Shown here: piece after piece, positions 8,557 to 17,706 of the stretch
Position numbering within the stretch: position 1 is the stretch's first letter
Layout of the letters: each line of letters opens with the position of its first letter
Position numbers and translations under genes: made by a program
Source of the DNA: Persicobacter sp. CCB-QB2
GTDB taxonomy: Bacteria; Bacteroidota; Bacteroidia; Cytophagales; Cyclobacteriaceae
NCBI RefSeq assembly: GCF_001274635.1
Contig: NZ_LBGV01000001.1
Span: 3,779,564 to 3,843,563, forward strand
Length of the DNA: 64,000 bases
Direction of reading: 5' to 3'
The notes under the pieces: model-generated
What the model was told of the DNA's origin: nothing
What the model saw: the letters and a program-made list of their open reading frames with translations, nothing else
Databases searched by the model: none

Positions 8557-10614
8557 ATGCCTTCGGATAAATATATAGTAAGATTTAGTTTTTTTGTAGC
8601 AACGCTGGCATGGCTGGCGATGTCAGTATCTGATGTGCTTATCGGACATGGCAATGAGCTTCAATATTCCAGAGGGTTGGATCACCAGCTTCCGGAAGTG
8701 TTTTTTGTGCTCTTTTGTTTTTTTTCCTACGTATTTTTTCGATATCAAACTTCTTCCAGGGAACGAATACAAATTCAGGAACTGCTTTGGAGGATGTTTG
8801 TCACGGGGCTTGCCGCAACGATTATCGCTTTGGTCCTGTTCTTTTTTCTGGAAACGGAGCTCGGACTTAAACTAAACGGCAATGCTATTTTCAAAACATT
8901 CATCAATCATGTCATGATTGGGCTTTCCGTTTTGTTTTTAATATCCGCTTTTTCTGTATCAAAAAGGCTGGTGCTTTATCAGAAATCGAGAACACTGCTT
9001 TTCATTTGGCGATTATTCGAATACAGTTTATTCGTGGGGATGATTATCAGTATTTTTTCTCCCTTCCGGATGTCGGGCTTCCAGTTGATTTTTGCAGCTT
9101 ATTTAATGGTGCTGGCGATTCTCTTGTCGGTGAATATGAAATGGGTGGCTTATCTGGATTCCGGTCAAAAGTGGAAAAGTATTTTGTTAATTTTATTAAC
9201 GCTGGCTTATCTTTTTTACTTCATCCGGGCCAATTATTTTAATCATGTTTCCAGTACATTAAGTCTGGACTTAGCGGAATTTCCGCCCGTTTTGGCGGCG
9301 GCATTTTTCGTTTCTCTCTATTTAGTCTTTTCCCTTTTAGTAACATTATTCAATCTTCCGACTTCTTCTGTTTTTGAGCAAAAATTAAAAGAAGCCATTA
9401 ATTTTAGTCGCCTGGCGGAAAGGATTTCAGGTTCTACTCCGGAGCAGGTGTACGAAATTCTGTTAGAATCCTCTGCTTCCACGGTAGCGGCTAATGCGGC
9501 CTGGCTGGAAATAAAAATTGAAGATGATCCGGAGCCCTATCTGTTAAAGCATGGCATTTCAGAGGAAGAAATTGAAGAGCTCAAGAATAACTTCATTGAT
9601 GGACAGAAAGTGGAGTTGATTTTGAACCGGCATGTGTCCAAATCACTGATTCCTATCAAAAATACCATTAAGCTCAATCATTATGATTACCGCTCCTTAA
9701 TGGTCTGTCCGATTATCATCAAAGACCGGGTAGTGGCCAGCCTGTTCCTTTTGAAAGACGTAACCGATGGTTTCAATAAGGAGATGGAGGATATTGTGGT
9801 GACCTTTATTAATCAGGCAACAGTTTCTTTGGAGAATTTCCGTCTGATGTCTGATGCCCTGGATAATGAGCGTTACCGCGAGGAGATTAAAATTGCCAGA
9901 AGGGTTCAGCGTAGTTTGTTGCCCCAATATGAGCTGGGTAAGGAATATTTCGACTTGGCCTCTTTCTCAAAGGCGGCCGACCAGGTGGGGGGAGATTATT
10001 ACGATTTTCATCAGGTGGATGAGCATCGCTTCGCTTTGATTGTGGCCGATGTCTCCGGAAAAGGAACTTCTGCGGCCTTTTATATGGCACAGATGAAGGG
10101 GATTTTTCATTCATTGGTCAACATTGGAGTGACCCCGGTAGATTTCTTCGATTTGGCCAATGATGCCTTAAGTAGATGTCTGGATAAATCTACTTTCATC
10201 ACAGCTTCCTACTTTTTAATAGATACCAAAAGAAGAAAAGTAGAATATTCCCGAGCAGGACACTGTCCTACTTTGCTTTACCAAACCAAGGATAAGAAAA
10301 TCGAATTTTTAGAGGATCAAGGGATAGGTTTGGGCATTATTCGCGATAAAAATCTTTTTAAAAATTATATTTCTAACTCCACCTTCAGTTATGAAGAAGG
10401 AGATGTTATGTTTCTCTATACCGATGGGATTGTAGAGGCTCACAATATGGCCAAACAGGAATTTGGCTATGACCGCCTGAAGATGTTGGTGCAATCTTAT
10501 GCCCAATTTGATGTGATGAAAATTCAGGAAGTGGTGATTGAAGGTTTATACGCATTTTGCGATGATCATCCACCAAATGATGATTTCACCACCATGGTAG
10601 TCAAGTTTAAATAA
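8557..10614 (+). CDS. Membrane GAF-SpoIIE (PP2C-type) phosphatase, RsbU-like
   Basis: A protein of about 685 residues from the ATG at 8557. About eight hydrophobic helices fill the first ~285 residues, followed by a GAF-like sensor region (about 300-440) and a C-terminal PP2C/SpoIIE phosphatase domain (about 455-685). The phosphatase motifs are visible: VGGDYYDF (about 476), ADVSGKG (about 496), YTDGIVEA (about 621) and PPNDDFT near the end, which supply the metal-binding Asp residues. RsbU-type enzymes dephosphorylate a STAS anti-sigma-factor antagonist. The next two genes are exactly such a STAS protein and an anti-sigma-type kinase, so the three form a partner-switching module. The input signal is unknown. 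An upstream in-frame TTG at 8512 is a less likely start. Confidence 0.9.
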   Translation: MPSDKYIVRFSFFVATLAWLAMSVSDVLIGHGNELQYSRGLDHQLPEVFFVLFCFFSYVFFRYQTSSRERIQIQELLWRMFVTGLAATIIALVLFFFLETELGLKLNGNAIFKTFINHVMIGLSVLFLISAFSVSKRLVLYQKSRTLLFIWRLFEYSLFVGMIISIFSPFRMSGFQLIFAAYLMVLAILLSVNMKWVAYLDSGQKWKSILLILLTLAYLFYFIRANYFNHVSSTLSLDLAEFPPVLAAAFFVSLYLVFSLLVTLFNLPTSSVFEQKLKEAINFSRLAERISGSTPEQVYEILLESSASTVAANAAWLEIKIEDDPEPYLLKHGISEEEIEELKNNFIDGQKVELILNRHVSKSLIPIKNTIKLNHYDYRSLMVCPIIIKDRVVASLFLLKDVTDGFNKEMEDIVVTFINQATVSLENFRLMSDALDNERYREEIKIARRVQRSLLPQYELGKEYFDLASFSKAADQVGGDYYDFHQVDEHRFALIVADVSGKGTSAAFYMAQMKGIFHSLVNIGVTPVDFFDLANDALSRCLDKSTFITASYFLIDTKRRKVEYSRAGHCPTLLYQTKDKKIEFLEDQGIGLGIIRDKNLFKNYISNSTFSYEEGDVMFLYTDGIVEAHNMAKQEFGYDRLKMLVQSYAQFDVMKIQEVVIEGLYAFCDDHPPNDDFTTMVVKFK

Positions 10615-10650
10615 AAATAACTAACAGTACTTTTTTCCGTATATCTGATT

Positions 10651-11001
10651 ATGGTAGAAATCCGTAAGTCACTCGAAGACGAAAAATATATTATTGAAGT
10701 CATTGGGGAAGTTGATGCCAGTTCTTCCATCCACTTGGATACTGCAATTGAAGAAGCATTTTCCGAAGGGCGAGAGAAGATTATGGTGGATTTAACGAGG
10801 TTAACCTATATAAGCTCTGCCGGTTTGGGTGTTTTTATGTCCTACCTGCAGGAAATTAAAACCAAAAACATTGGTTTCGTGCTTTTTGGTCCGGACCCGA
10901 AGGTGAAAGGGACTTTCTCTATTTTAGGGCTGGATCAGTTAGTAACTATTGTGGATAATCAGGATCAGGCAAAAGCATTTTTGGATGGAATTTCGGCATA
11001 A
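10651..11001 (+). CDS. STAS-domain anti-sigma-factor antagonist (SpoIIAA/RsbV-like)
   Basis: A 116-residue single STAS domain. The family's phosphorylation site is visible in TYISSAGLGVF, with Ser55 or Ser56 as the phosphoacceptor. In known systems the unphosphorylated form binds and sequesters the anti-sigma kinase, the kinase phosphorylates it, and the SpoIIE phosphatase reverses this. The gene sits 36 bp after the phosphatase gene, and its end overlaps the kinase gene start by 17 bp, indicating an operon with translational coupling. Confidence 0.93.
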   Translation: MVEIRKSLEDEKYIIEVIGEVDASSSIHLDTAIEEAFSEGREKIMVDLTRLTYISSAGLGVFMSYLQEIKTKNIGFVLFGPDPKVKGTFSILGLDQLVTIVDNQDQAKAFLDGISA

Positions 11002-11395
11002 AGTAAGTTGTAGTACAAGCAGGCTCGAAGAGGTCCGTAGGTTTGTGCTGCAAACACTTAACTCACTTCAGATACCCGAGGAAACAGCGCATTTTTTGAT
11101 GCTGGCCGTCGATGAGGTGTGTGCTAATGTAATGATACATTCACACGGCTGTCAGGAAAATGATTTCATCGTGTTATCAATTTCTAAAAAAGGAGATGCG
11201 GTGGTATTTGAAATTGAGGATTTTAATGCTGAAGGCTTTGATATTGCCGGCTATGATGCCCCCTCGGTAAAACAGATTATCAATACCGGAAGAAAAGGAG
11301 GGTTGGGGTTAAAGCTGGTCAAGGAAATTATGGATGGAGTGGAATATGAATCCCTCCCCAGTAGAAATATTTACAGATTGTTTAAATCAGTCTGA
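10985..11395 (+). CDS. HATPase anti-sigma-type serine kinase (RsbW/SpoIIAB-like)
   Basis: A protein of about 136 residues, starting at the ATG at 10985 inside the end of the STAS gene; the longer in-frame ORF from 10949 starts at a TTG. GHKL ATPase boxes are visible: AVDEVCANVMIH (N box, about residues 36-47), VFEIEDFN (G1 region) and GRKGGLGLKLVKE (G2 region, near 105). The size and architecture fit RsbW/SpoIIAB-type kinases, which bind a sigma factor or another target and phosphorylate the STAS partner. No sigma factor gene is next to it, so the regulated target is not known. A terminator follows at once. Confidence 0.9.
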   Translation: MEFRHKVSCSTSRLEEVRRFVLQTLNSLQIPEETAHFLMLAVDEVCANVMIHSHGCQENDFIVLSISKKGDAVVFEIEDFNAEGFDIAGYDAPSVKQIINTGRKGGLGLKLVKEIMDGVEYESLPSRNIYRLFKSV

Positions 11396-11420
11396 AAAGG
11401 GGCCATGAGCCCCTTTTTTT
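11395..11420 (+). terminator. Terminator of the partner-switching operon
   Basis: AAAAGGGGC / GCCCCTTTT stem with a CATGA loop and a following T-run. It begins at the last base of the kinase gene. Confidence 0.85.
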
Positions 11421-11456
11421 ATATAAAAATTGTTAAATATTGGCTTTGCAGTCCTT

Positions 11457-11464
11457 TAGATTTG
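11457..11464 (+). promoter_or_regulatory. -7 promoter element of the SurA-like operon
   Basis: TAGATTTG matches TAnnTTTG and lies 46 bp before the ATG at 11511. No clear -33 element is seen. Confidence 0.4.
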
Positions 11465-11510
11465 CATGCCGGATAGGCTTTTTTTACCTTCAAAGGTTTA
11501 TTTTTTGATT

Positions 11511-13406
11511 ATGAAAAGCCTAAGATTAACATTATTCACCTCCGTCATTTTATCTGCATGCCAAACCTTTCAGGGAGGCAAAACCAGCCCGGAACAAGGG
11601 GACATGCTGGTAGTGGGAGAGAAGCGGGTGAGCACCCCGGCATTCGTTTATGCTTTTGAAAAAAGTAATAGAATAACGGAGCAGGATCCGGATAAGCAAC
11701 AAGTAAATGAGTATCTGGACTCCTATATCGATTTTCAAAGAAAAGTACTGGCTGGTCAGGCGGAGGGGATTGACACCACCAAAGCCTTTCAGAAAGAATA
11801 CCAACAGTATTTAGACCAATTGGCCAAGCCCTATTTGATGGCCAGCAGGCTGGAAGATACCTTGCTGACGGATGCTTACCAGAGAATGCAACAGGAGGTC
11901 AGAGCGTCTCATATCCTGTTGCGAATTGATCCTTCAAAGGCCAGCCCTGCTGATACTTTAAAAGTGTATAACCGCTTGTTGGCAATTAAAAAGGAATTTG
12001 ATGAAGGGAAGTCCTTTGAGTATTTAGCCAGAAACAATTCCGAGGACCCCTCTGCAAAAGTAAATGCGGGCGATTTGGGTTACTTTTCGGCATTTCAAAT
12101 GGTTTACCCTTTTGAATTGGCGGCCTTCAATACGCCGGTAGGGGAGGTGAGTGATCCGGTGAAAAGTCAGTTCGGTTATCACCTAATTTATGTGCGCGAT
12201 AAACGTGCGGCACAGGGTAAGGTAAAAGCGGCGCATTTGATGTTACGCGTTGAAAGAGGTGACAGCACTGGTGCCGAAGCGGCATTTCAGAAAATCAACA
12301 GCTTAAAGAAAATGCTGGACAATGGAGAAGATTGGGCACCATTAGTGAAAGAATTTTCTGAAGATCCGGGCTCAAAAGGTTCAGATGGAGAACTTCCCTG
12401 GTTTGGTCGAGGACGCATGGTTCCTGAATTTGAGCAGGCTGCTTTTGAATTGAAAGAAGAGGGAGAGATTTCTGATCCGGTCCGAACTGCTTACGGGTGG
12501 CATCTGATAAAGTTAATCGACCGAAAGGGCGTGGCCCCTTTTGAGGAAGTGAAGCCGGAGATTGAACGTAAAATGCGTCGGGTGTTAGCGGACGGGGAAA
12601 GAAAGGAGCTGTTGATTAAAAAACTTACTGCAAAGTATAATGTAGAACCCACAGGGGCATTGGATTCCCTGAATCAACTGAAAGATTTTAACCGGGCATT
12701 TGTTACAATTAATGAGCAAGCAGTGTATTCCAGCATTTTATCCGCTAAGCTTCAAAAGGCTTCGAATAAAGAAGGGGTTTACAAAAACTGGTTGTCGGAT
12801 ACGCTAAAAGTGATTGAAAAAGCACAATTGGGAGAAGAATTTCCGGAGTATAAGTTTTTGGCGCAGGAGTATCATGATGGCATGGTGCTGTTTGAAGTGA
12901 TGGAGGATAAAGTCTGGGGGAAGGCCTCCAAAGATTCCTTAGGATTACAGGGCTATTATGTCGCGCATAAAGCTGACTATAAGACCTCCGAAAAATATCA
13001 ATTAGTAGCCCTGGGAGCACGCGATACGGCAAAGCTTGCCTTGGCCAAAGCGGACTTTTTGCAGGGGAAAACAGGAAATGCGCTCGAAAAATCTTTTAAC
13101 GAAGGCGCTGAACTGAATTTGCAGGTAAAAGAAGGCGCCTATTCAAAAACAGATTTTGCTGCCCTTTCTTCTGTAAAAAAATTGGGTGTGGGAGAATATG
13201 AACTAGAAGGTGATGGTTGGTATTGGTGGGTCAAAGTAACGGAAGTAATACCGGCCAAGGAGCAGCCATTGGATAGTTGTCGATTAAAAGTGTTGAATGA
13301 TTATCAGGAAGCTTTGGAAAAAGCGTGGTTGAAATCCTTGAAAAAAGAGTATCCTGCAAAAGTAAATAAAGGTGAATTACAAAAAGTATATCAAGAAGTC
13401 CTTTAA
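11511..13406 (+). CDS. Lipoprotein peptidyl-prolyl isomerase with two parvulin domains
   Basis: About 631 residues from the ATG at 11511. The N-terminus is a lipoprotein signal ending in the lipobox LSAC. Two parvulin (PpiC/SurA) rotamase domains follow: the first opens with VRASHILLRI and ends GYHLIYVRD (about residues 125-240), and the second opens with KAAHLMLRV and ends GWHLIKLIDRKG (about 245-350). The remaining ~280 residues are unassigned. It probably acts in the periplasm, anchored to a membrane, as a folding helper for outer-membrane or secreted proteins. It is the first gene of a three-gene operon with two more SurA-related proteins, and its end overlaps the next gene by 35 bp. Confidence 0.9.
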   Translation: MKSLRLTLFTSVILSACQTFQGGKTSPEQGDMLVVGEKRVSTPAFVYAFEKSNRITEQDPDKQQVNEYLDSYIDFQRKVLAGQAEGIDTTKAFQKEYQQYLDQLAKPYLMASRLEDTLLTDAYQRMQQEVRASHILLRIDPSKASPADTLKVYNRLLAIKKEFDEGKSFEYLARNNSEDPSAKVNAGDLGYFSAFQMVYPFELAAFNTPVGEVSDPVKSQFGYHLIYVRDKRAAQGKVKAAHLMLRVERGDSTGAEAAFQKINSLKKMLDNGEDWAPLVKEFSEDPGSKGSDGELPWFGRGRMVPEFEQAAFELKEEGEISDPVRTAYGWHLIKLIDRKGVAPFEEVKPEIERKMRRVLADGERKELLIKKLTAKYNVEPTGALDSLNQLKDFNRAFVTINEQAVYSSILSAKLQKASNKEGVYKNWLSDTLKVIEKAQLGEEFPEYKFLAQEYHDGMVLFEVMEDKVWGKASKDSLGLQGYYVAHKADYKTSEKYQLVALGARDTAKLALAKADFLQGKTGNALEKSFNEGAELNLQVKEGAYSKTDFAALSSVKKLGVGEYELEGDGWYWWVKVTEVIPAKEQPLDSCRLKVLNDYQEALEKAWLKSLKKEYPAKVNKGELQKVYQEVL

Positions 13407-14274
13407 GTTTTTATTGCTATTCATGATAGTGGGTGGATCATCCTGCCAATATTTCAGCCCTAAAGAAGGCGAGTTAGGTACGGAGGTGGACCCGCTATTG
13501 GCTCGTGTAGGAGAGCAGGCGCTCTATTTAAGTGAGCTCTCGGAATTTACCGGAGATAAGGACTATGGAAAAGACAGCGCTGCTCACTATCAGCGTTTGG
13601 TGCATAGTTGGGTGAAGCAGCAGTTATTAATTTCCAAGGCAAAAGAGGAAGGGATCGATTTGGCAGAAATCAACCAGCGGGTAGATGCCTATTTGAATTC
13701 ATTATTGGTTTATGAATTTAAAAAGCGCTACATCAGCCGGAATATGGAAGCTTCAGTGAAGGATGAAGAGATTCTCACTTATTATGAGACGAATAAGAAA
13801 AATTTTGAGCTGAAGCAGAATATTGTGAAGGGATTTTTTGTCCAGCTTCCGGCAAATTCACCTCGGTTGAAAGATTTCAGGAAATGGTTCCGGTCTTCGA
13901 AGGAAAATGATTTGGATAAAATGAAGGCCTATTGCTTTCAATATGCTCAAAATTATCATATTGATGAGACCATTTGGATGCCCTTTGACGGGATAGTGAA
14001 AAATACCCCTTTTGGATCATTAGAAAGTAAGGGCAATTTCCTTAAAAAGAATAACTTTGCAGAACGGACCGAAAACGAGATGATTTACTTCCTAAAAATT
14101 AAGGAATATAAACTGATCGGGTCCACTCCACCTTTGGATTTTATTAAAGATCAGGTCACCGATATTGTCCTGAACAAAAGGAAGGTGGAGATGCTGAAGA
14201 ATTTAGAAAAAGATATTTATAACAGAGCGGAGAGAAATCATGAAATTGAGATCATTGCCCAGCCTAATCGCTAA
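13372..14274 (+). CDS. SurA-related lipoprotein lacking a rotamase domain
   Basis: About 300 residues from a GTG start at 13372 inside the end of the upstream gene. The N-terminus has a hydrophobic segment ending GGSSC, a lipobox. The first part (residues about 45-140) resembles SurA N-terminal chaperone regions (ARVGEQALYLSEL, helices, DEEILTYYETNKKNF), but no parvulin signature such as SHIL or GYHL is present. It is therefore probably a binding or chaperone subunit without isomerase activity. It is sandwiched between two parvulin proteins and overlaps both by 35 bp, so the three products are likely made together and may interact. The assignment rests on context plus weak similarity. Confidence 0.75.
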   Translation: MNYKKYIKKSFKFLLLFMIVGGSSCQYFSPKEGELGTEVDPLLARVGEQALYLSELSEFTGDKDYGKDSAAHYQRLVHSWVKQQLLISKAKEEGIDLAEINQRVDAYLNSLLVYEFKKRYISRNMEASVKDEEILTYYETNKKNFELKQNIVKGFFVQLPANSPRLKDFRKWFRSSKENDLDKMKAYCFQYAQNYHIDETIWMPFDGIVKNTPFGSLESKGNFLKKNNFAERTENEMIYFLKIKEYKLIGSTPPLDFIKDQVTDIVLNKRKVEMLKNLEKDIYNRAERNHEIEIIAQPNR

Positions 14275-15598
14275 TTTATTTGTACTGCTTTTGGTGGTCA
14301 CGAGCTTAGAAGCGTTGGCGCAAGGTGGGCCAAAACCAGTGGTGGCAGATAAGATTGTGGCCAAGGTGGATAATTATATTGTGCTGAAGTCTGAATTGGA
14401 GCGTGCTTATCTGGAGTTTCTTTCTCAGGGGAAAATGGATGCCGACATGGACAAATGCAAAATGTTGGAGTCCCTGATTGTAGATAAACTGATGGTGGCC
14501 AAAGCGGAAATTGATTCCGTGGAGGTATCCGAAGATATGGTCAATGGTGAGCTGGATCGACGCATGGCCTACTTTGCACAGCAAGTGGGGGGCGAAGATA
14601 AAATTCAGGAATATTACGATAAGTCGGTGGAGGAATTCAAAGAAGAAATTTTCGATCGCGTAAAGGAGGATATTACCAAGCAAACCATGCATCAGGAAAT
14701 TACTTCCGGTGTGAGTGTAACCCCGAATGAAGTAAAGAAATTCTTCAAAAAAATTCCAAAGGACAGCTTGCCTTACTATTCCACAGAGGTGCAATTAGGG
14801 CAAATTGTGAAGGAGCCGGAACCAAGTGAGCAGGAAGATGAAATTGCTCGTCAGACACTTTTGGATATTAAGCAGAAGGTATTGGCCGGTGGTGATTTTG
14901 AGGAATTTGCCAAGCAGTATTCTCAGGATCCGGGTTCAGGCGCATTTGGTGGTAATTTGGGCTGGATGTCCCGTGGACAATTGGTGCCGGAATTTGAGGA
15001 GTCTGCCATGACCATGAAAGTAAACGAGATTTCTGATCCGGTGAAGTCAGATTTTGGTTATCACCTGATTCAGTTGTTGGATCGTCGTGGTAATGAATTT
15101 AACTCACGTCATATTTTGATAAAACCAAAAATTGGAAGTTCAGACCTGGACATTGCCAGAGATTATCTGGACAGCCTTAGAACTTTGATTTTAGCCGATT
15201 CCATTGAATTTGAAAGAACGGCCAAGGACCATTCCGATGATCAAATGACGGCTAATGCCGGTGGGTATTTTACCGATGCTACCGGAGGTAATGTGGTTTC
15301 CGTAGAGACTTTGGATCCTACCATTTTCTTTACGATTGATACCATGAAAGTGGGCAATATCAGTAAACCGGTCGAATTCCGTCAGCAAGATGGAACCAAT
15401 GCCGTGAGAATTCTTTATTATAAGAAGAAAGTATCTCCACACGTTGCCAACCTGGTGGATGATTATCTGAAAATTCAACAAGCCGCTCTGAATCAAAAGC
15501 AAGGAGAGAAAGTCAGCAAATGGTTTTCCACTGCTAAAGATGATGTTTTCATCTCCGTAGATGAAGAGTACAGAGATTGCGGTATTTTGGATGATTAA
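14240..15598 (+). CDS. SurA-type periplasmic peptidyl-prolyl isomerase
   Basis: A 452-residue SurA-type chaperone. A signal peptide occupies about residues 1-28 (ending EALAQ), then a SurA N-terminal domain beginning DKIVAKVDNYIVLKSELE, and then a canonical parvulin domain (about 180-280, VQLGQIVKEPEPSEQ to GYHLIQLLDRRG). A second, more degenerate parvulin-like repeat starts at SRHILIKPKIG (about 290-390). SurA escorts outer-membrane proteins through the periplasm. The start overlaps the previous gene by 35 bp. The gene ends the operon; a short AT-rich gap precedes moxR. Confidence 0.92.
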   Translation: MKLRSLPSLIANLFVLLLVVTSLEALAQGGPKPVVADKIVAKVDNYIVLKSELERAYLEFLSQGKMDADMDKCKMLESLIVDKLMVAKAEIDSVEVSEDMVNGELDRRMAYFAQQVGGEDKIQEYYDKSVEEFKEEIFDRVKEDITKQTMHQEITSGVSVTPNEVKKFFKKIPKDSLPYYSTEVQLGQIVKEPEPSEQEDEIARQTLLDIKQKVLAGGDFEEFAKQYSQDPGSGAFGGNLGWMSRGQLVPEFEESAMTMKVNEISDPVKSDFGYHLIQLLDRRGNEFNSRHILIKPKIGSSDLDIARDYLDSLRTLILADSIEFERTAKDHSDDQMTANAGGYFTDATGGNVVSVETLDPTIFFTIDTMKVGNISKPVEFRQQDGTNAVRILYYKKKVSPHVANLVDDYLKIQQAALNQKQGEKVSKWFSTAKDDVFISVDEEYRDCGILDD

Positions 15599-15714
15599 TT
15601 CATAAATGAGTCTAAAGAGAGGCAAGAGGACCAACCTTTTGCCTTTTTTTATGCAAAAAAATTGGACGATTCGGAGAGATTTTTCCAAATTGGACGGACG
15701 CTATACTTTTCTTC

Positions 15715-15722
15715 TACGTTTG
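15715..15722 (+). promoter_or_regulatory. -7 promoter element of the moxR gene
   Basis: TACGTTTG matches TAnnTTTG 48 bp before the ATG. An ATTG lies 22 bp upstream, somewhat off the ideal 19-bp spacing. Confidence 0.45.
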
Positions 15723-15770
15723 TAAAAAAAAGTATAAGGAAAGCTATCTAATTTAAGCCCTTCTAACCCT

Positions 15771-16736
15771 ATGAGTATATTTGATTCGGACGTAACTGCG
15801 GCAGATCAACTGGCCGAAGATTTTGGTAAATTAAAAGCAGAAATTGGCAAGGTGGTCCTTGGTCAGGATAAAGTGGTGGAACAGGTTTTGACCTCTTTAT
15901 TTTGTAAAAGCCATAGTTTGTTGGTCGGGGTTCCCGGATTGGCCAAAACGCTTTTAATCAAAACCATTTCCGAAGTTTTGGACCTCTCCTTCAACCGAAT
16001 TCAGTTTACCCCGGATTTAATGCCTTCGGATATCCTGGGGGCTGAAACGCTGGATAAAGAAAGAAATTTCAAGTTTATCAAAGGCCCTATTTTTTCGAAT
16101 ATTGTGCTGGCCGATGAGATTAACCGTACCCCACCCAAAACCCAGGCGGCACTATTGGAATCCATGCAGGAATATTCGGTAACGATCGCTGGAAAGCATT
16201 TTAAGCTGGATCAGCCTTTTTTCGTTTTGGCTACCCAAAACCCCATCGAGCAGGAAGGAACTTACCCTTTGCCTGAGGCGCAGTTAGACCGATTCATGTT
16301 CAATATTTATTTAGATTATCCTACCTACGAACAGGAAGTGAGTATTGTAAAAGCCACTACCGCAGGAGAAACCCCTCAGGTGAATCAAATCATGGGTAAG
16401 GAAAAAATATTAGCTTATCAGGATTTAGTTCGCCGGGTGCCAATTGCTGATAATGTGGTAGAATATGCGGTGAAGTTGGTGAATAAAACACGACCGAGCA
16501 GCCCTATGGCGCCGGACTTCGCTCGGAAATATTTAGAATGGGGGGCAGGCCCAAGAGCTTCTCAATGGCTGGTAATTGCCGCAAAATGCCATGCCCTATT
16601 GCATGGAAAATATTCTCCGGACATTGAGGATGTACAAGCAGTAGCGGAGCCGATCCTGAGGCACCGTGTTTTCCGGAACTTTAAGGCAGAAGCCGAAGGC
16701 CTGACCATCGAAAAACTGATTCAGGATTTATTATAG
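15771..16736 (+). CDS. MoxR-family AAA+ ATPase
   Basis: A 321-residue MoxR ATPase with Walker A GVPGLAKT (about residues 52-59), Walker B VLADEINR (about 114-121), and the sensor motif ATQNPIEQEGTYPLPEAQLDRF. MoxR proteins are chaperone-like ATPases that usually act with VWA-domain or DUF58 proteins. Here no such partner follows; the next gene is convergent. The role is thus only general (maturation or activation of a protein complex). The length is normal for the family. A shared terminator separates it from the convergent PfpI-like gene. Confidence 0.92.
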   Translation: MSIFDSDVTAADQLAEDFGKLKAEIGKVVLGQDKVVEQVLTSLFCKSHSLLVGVPGLAKTLLIKTISEVLDLSFNRIQFTPDLMPSDILGAETLDKERNFKFIKGPIFSNIVLADEINRTPPKTQAALLESMQEYSVTIAGKHFKLDQPFFVLATQNPIEQEGTYPLPEAQLDRFMFNIYLDYPTYEQEVSIVKATTAGETPQVNQIMGKEKILAYQDLVRRVPIADNVVEYAVKLVNKTRPSSPMAPDFARKYLEWGAGPRASQWLVIAAKCHALLHGKYSPDIEDVQAVAEPILRHRVFRNFKAEAEGLTIEKLIQDLL

Positions 16737-16752
16737 TGATAAGCATAAATGG

Positions 16753-16785
16753 AAAAAGCCATCTTCATACTGAGGATGGCTTTTT
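16753..16785. terminator. Bidirectional terminator between moxR and the PfpI-like gene
   Basis: AAAGCCATC / GATGGCTTT stem flanked by an A-run on the left and a T-run on the right, between two convergent genes. Confidence 0.85.
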
Positions 16786-16789
16786 TTGT

Positions 16790-17371
16790 CTATAATTTGA
16801 TCTCTGTTCCGATCGCTTTCAGAAAGGCGGCGATCCATTTGGCATGTCCTGGCCATGCTGGGGAGGTGATTAAGTTTCCATCTACCACTACATCAGTTAC
16901 AGGAACATTTACATATTCTCCTCCTGCCAGCTTTACTTCAGGTGCAACTGCCGGATAGGCTGTTAGTTTTTTCCCTTTTACCACCTCAGCGGCGGTCAGA
17001 ATCTGTATGCCATGGCATACCGCTGCGATTACCTTGTCATTTTTATGAAAATGTTGGACAATTTCCAGCACGCGTTCATTTAATCTGAGGTATTCCGGCG
17101 CCCGTCCACCGGCAATTACGATGGCGTCATAATTTTCAGGAGCTACCTCATTAAAATCAAAGTTCAGCTGAAAGCGATGTCCCTTGAGTTCCACATAGGT
17201 TTGATCTCCCAAAAAATCATGAACAGCGGTTTGGATGGTGTCACCTGATTTTTTGTCTGGGCAAACCGCATGGACGGTATGTCCCACCATTTCCAGCATT
17301 TGAAAAGGAACCATAGTTTCGTAATCCTCGGCATAGTCACCGGTAAGCAGCAGAATGTTTTTTGCAGCCAT
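16790..17371 (-). CDS. DJ-1/PfpI family protein
   Basis: A 193-residue class I glutamine amidotransferase-like protein. The nucleophile elbow [10 protein letters not shown] (Cys near residue 118) is the family's catalytic Cys-His site, and [14 protein letters not shown] is the conserved preceding strand and loop. Members include stress-related proteases, glyoxalases and deglycases; the exact activity cannot be read from sequence. There is no signal peptide, so it is cytosolic. The gene is transcribed leftwards and stands alone, converging on moxR. Confidence 0.9.
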   Translation of the reverse strand: MAAKNILLLTGDYAEDYETMVPFQMLEMVGHTVHAVCPDKKSGDTIQTAVHDFLGDQTYVELKGHRFQLNFDFNEVAPENYDAIVIAGGRAPEYLRLNERVLEIVQHFHKNDKVIAAVCHGIQILTAAEVVKGKKLTAYPAVAPEVKLAGGEYVNVPVTDVVVDGNLITSPAWPGHAKWIAAFLKAIGTEIKL

Positions 17372-17706
17372 TGAGTTAGATGTTTAGGAGTATGGTAACA
17401 CTTTGGAGTCCAGTCCAAAACTTCAGGGCCAGGTCAAGGGTAGCAATGCCAATTAGCTTTAGAGCAATGTTTATGACCACAACACCCGACTGCAAATTCT
17501 AATGATTGGAAGCGATTTTAGCTGATGATTAACAATTGTGAGGTTATCCTGTTGGAATTTACCTGTATCACTTCTGCCATTATTCGAAATTTCATTAAGA
17601 ATGCTGGTTTTTAAACACACTTCCACCACCTACTATAGTTACTGATTACCATAATTTTGGAAAGTAGGAAACTATTGCATTATCATACTCTGATTGAAAA
17701 TAAAGA
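17372..17706. other. Non-coding gap
   Basis: 335 bp between two leftward genes. I see no ORF worth calling, no clear terminator for the upstream gene and no minus-strand TAnnTTTG box. A plus-strand TAATTTTG near 17653 faces the wrong way for the neighbouring genes. Confidence 0.6.

Noticed and set aside
16749..16958. 69-codon ORF opposite the end of the PfpI-like gene
   Set aside because: It starts in the terminator and overlaps a well-supported gene in antisense.
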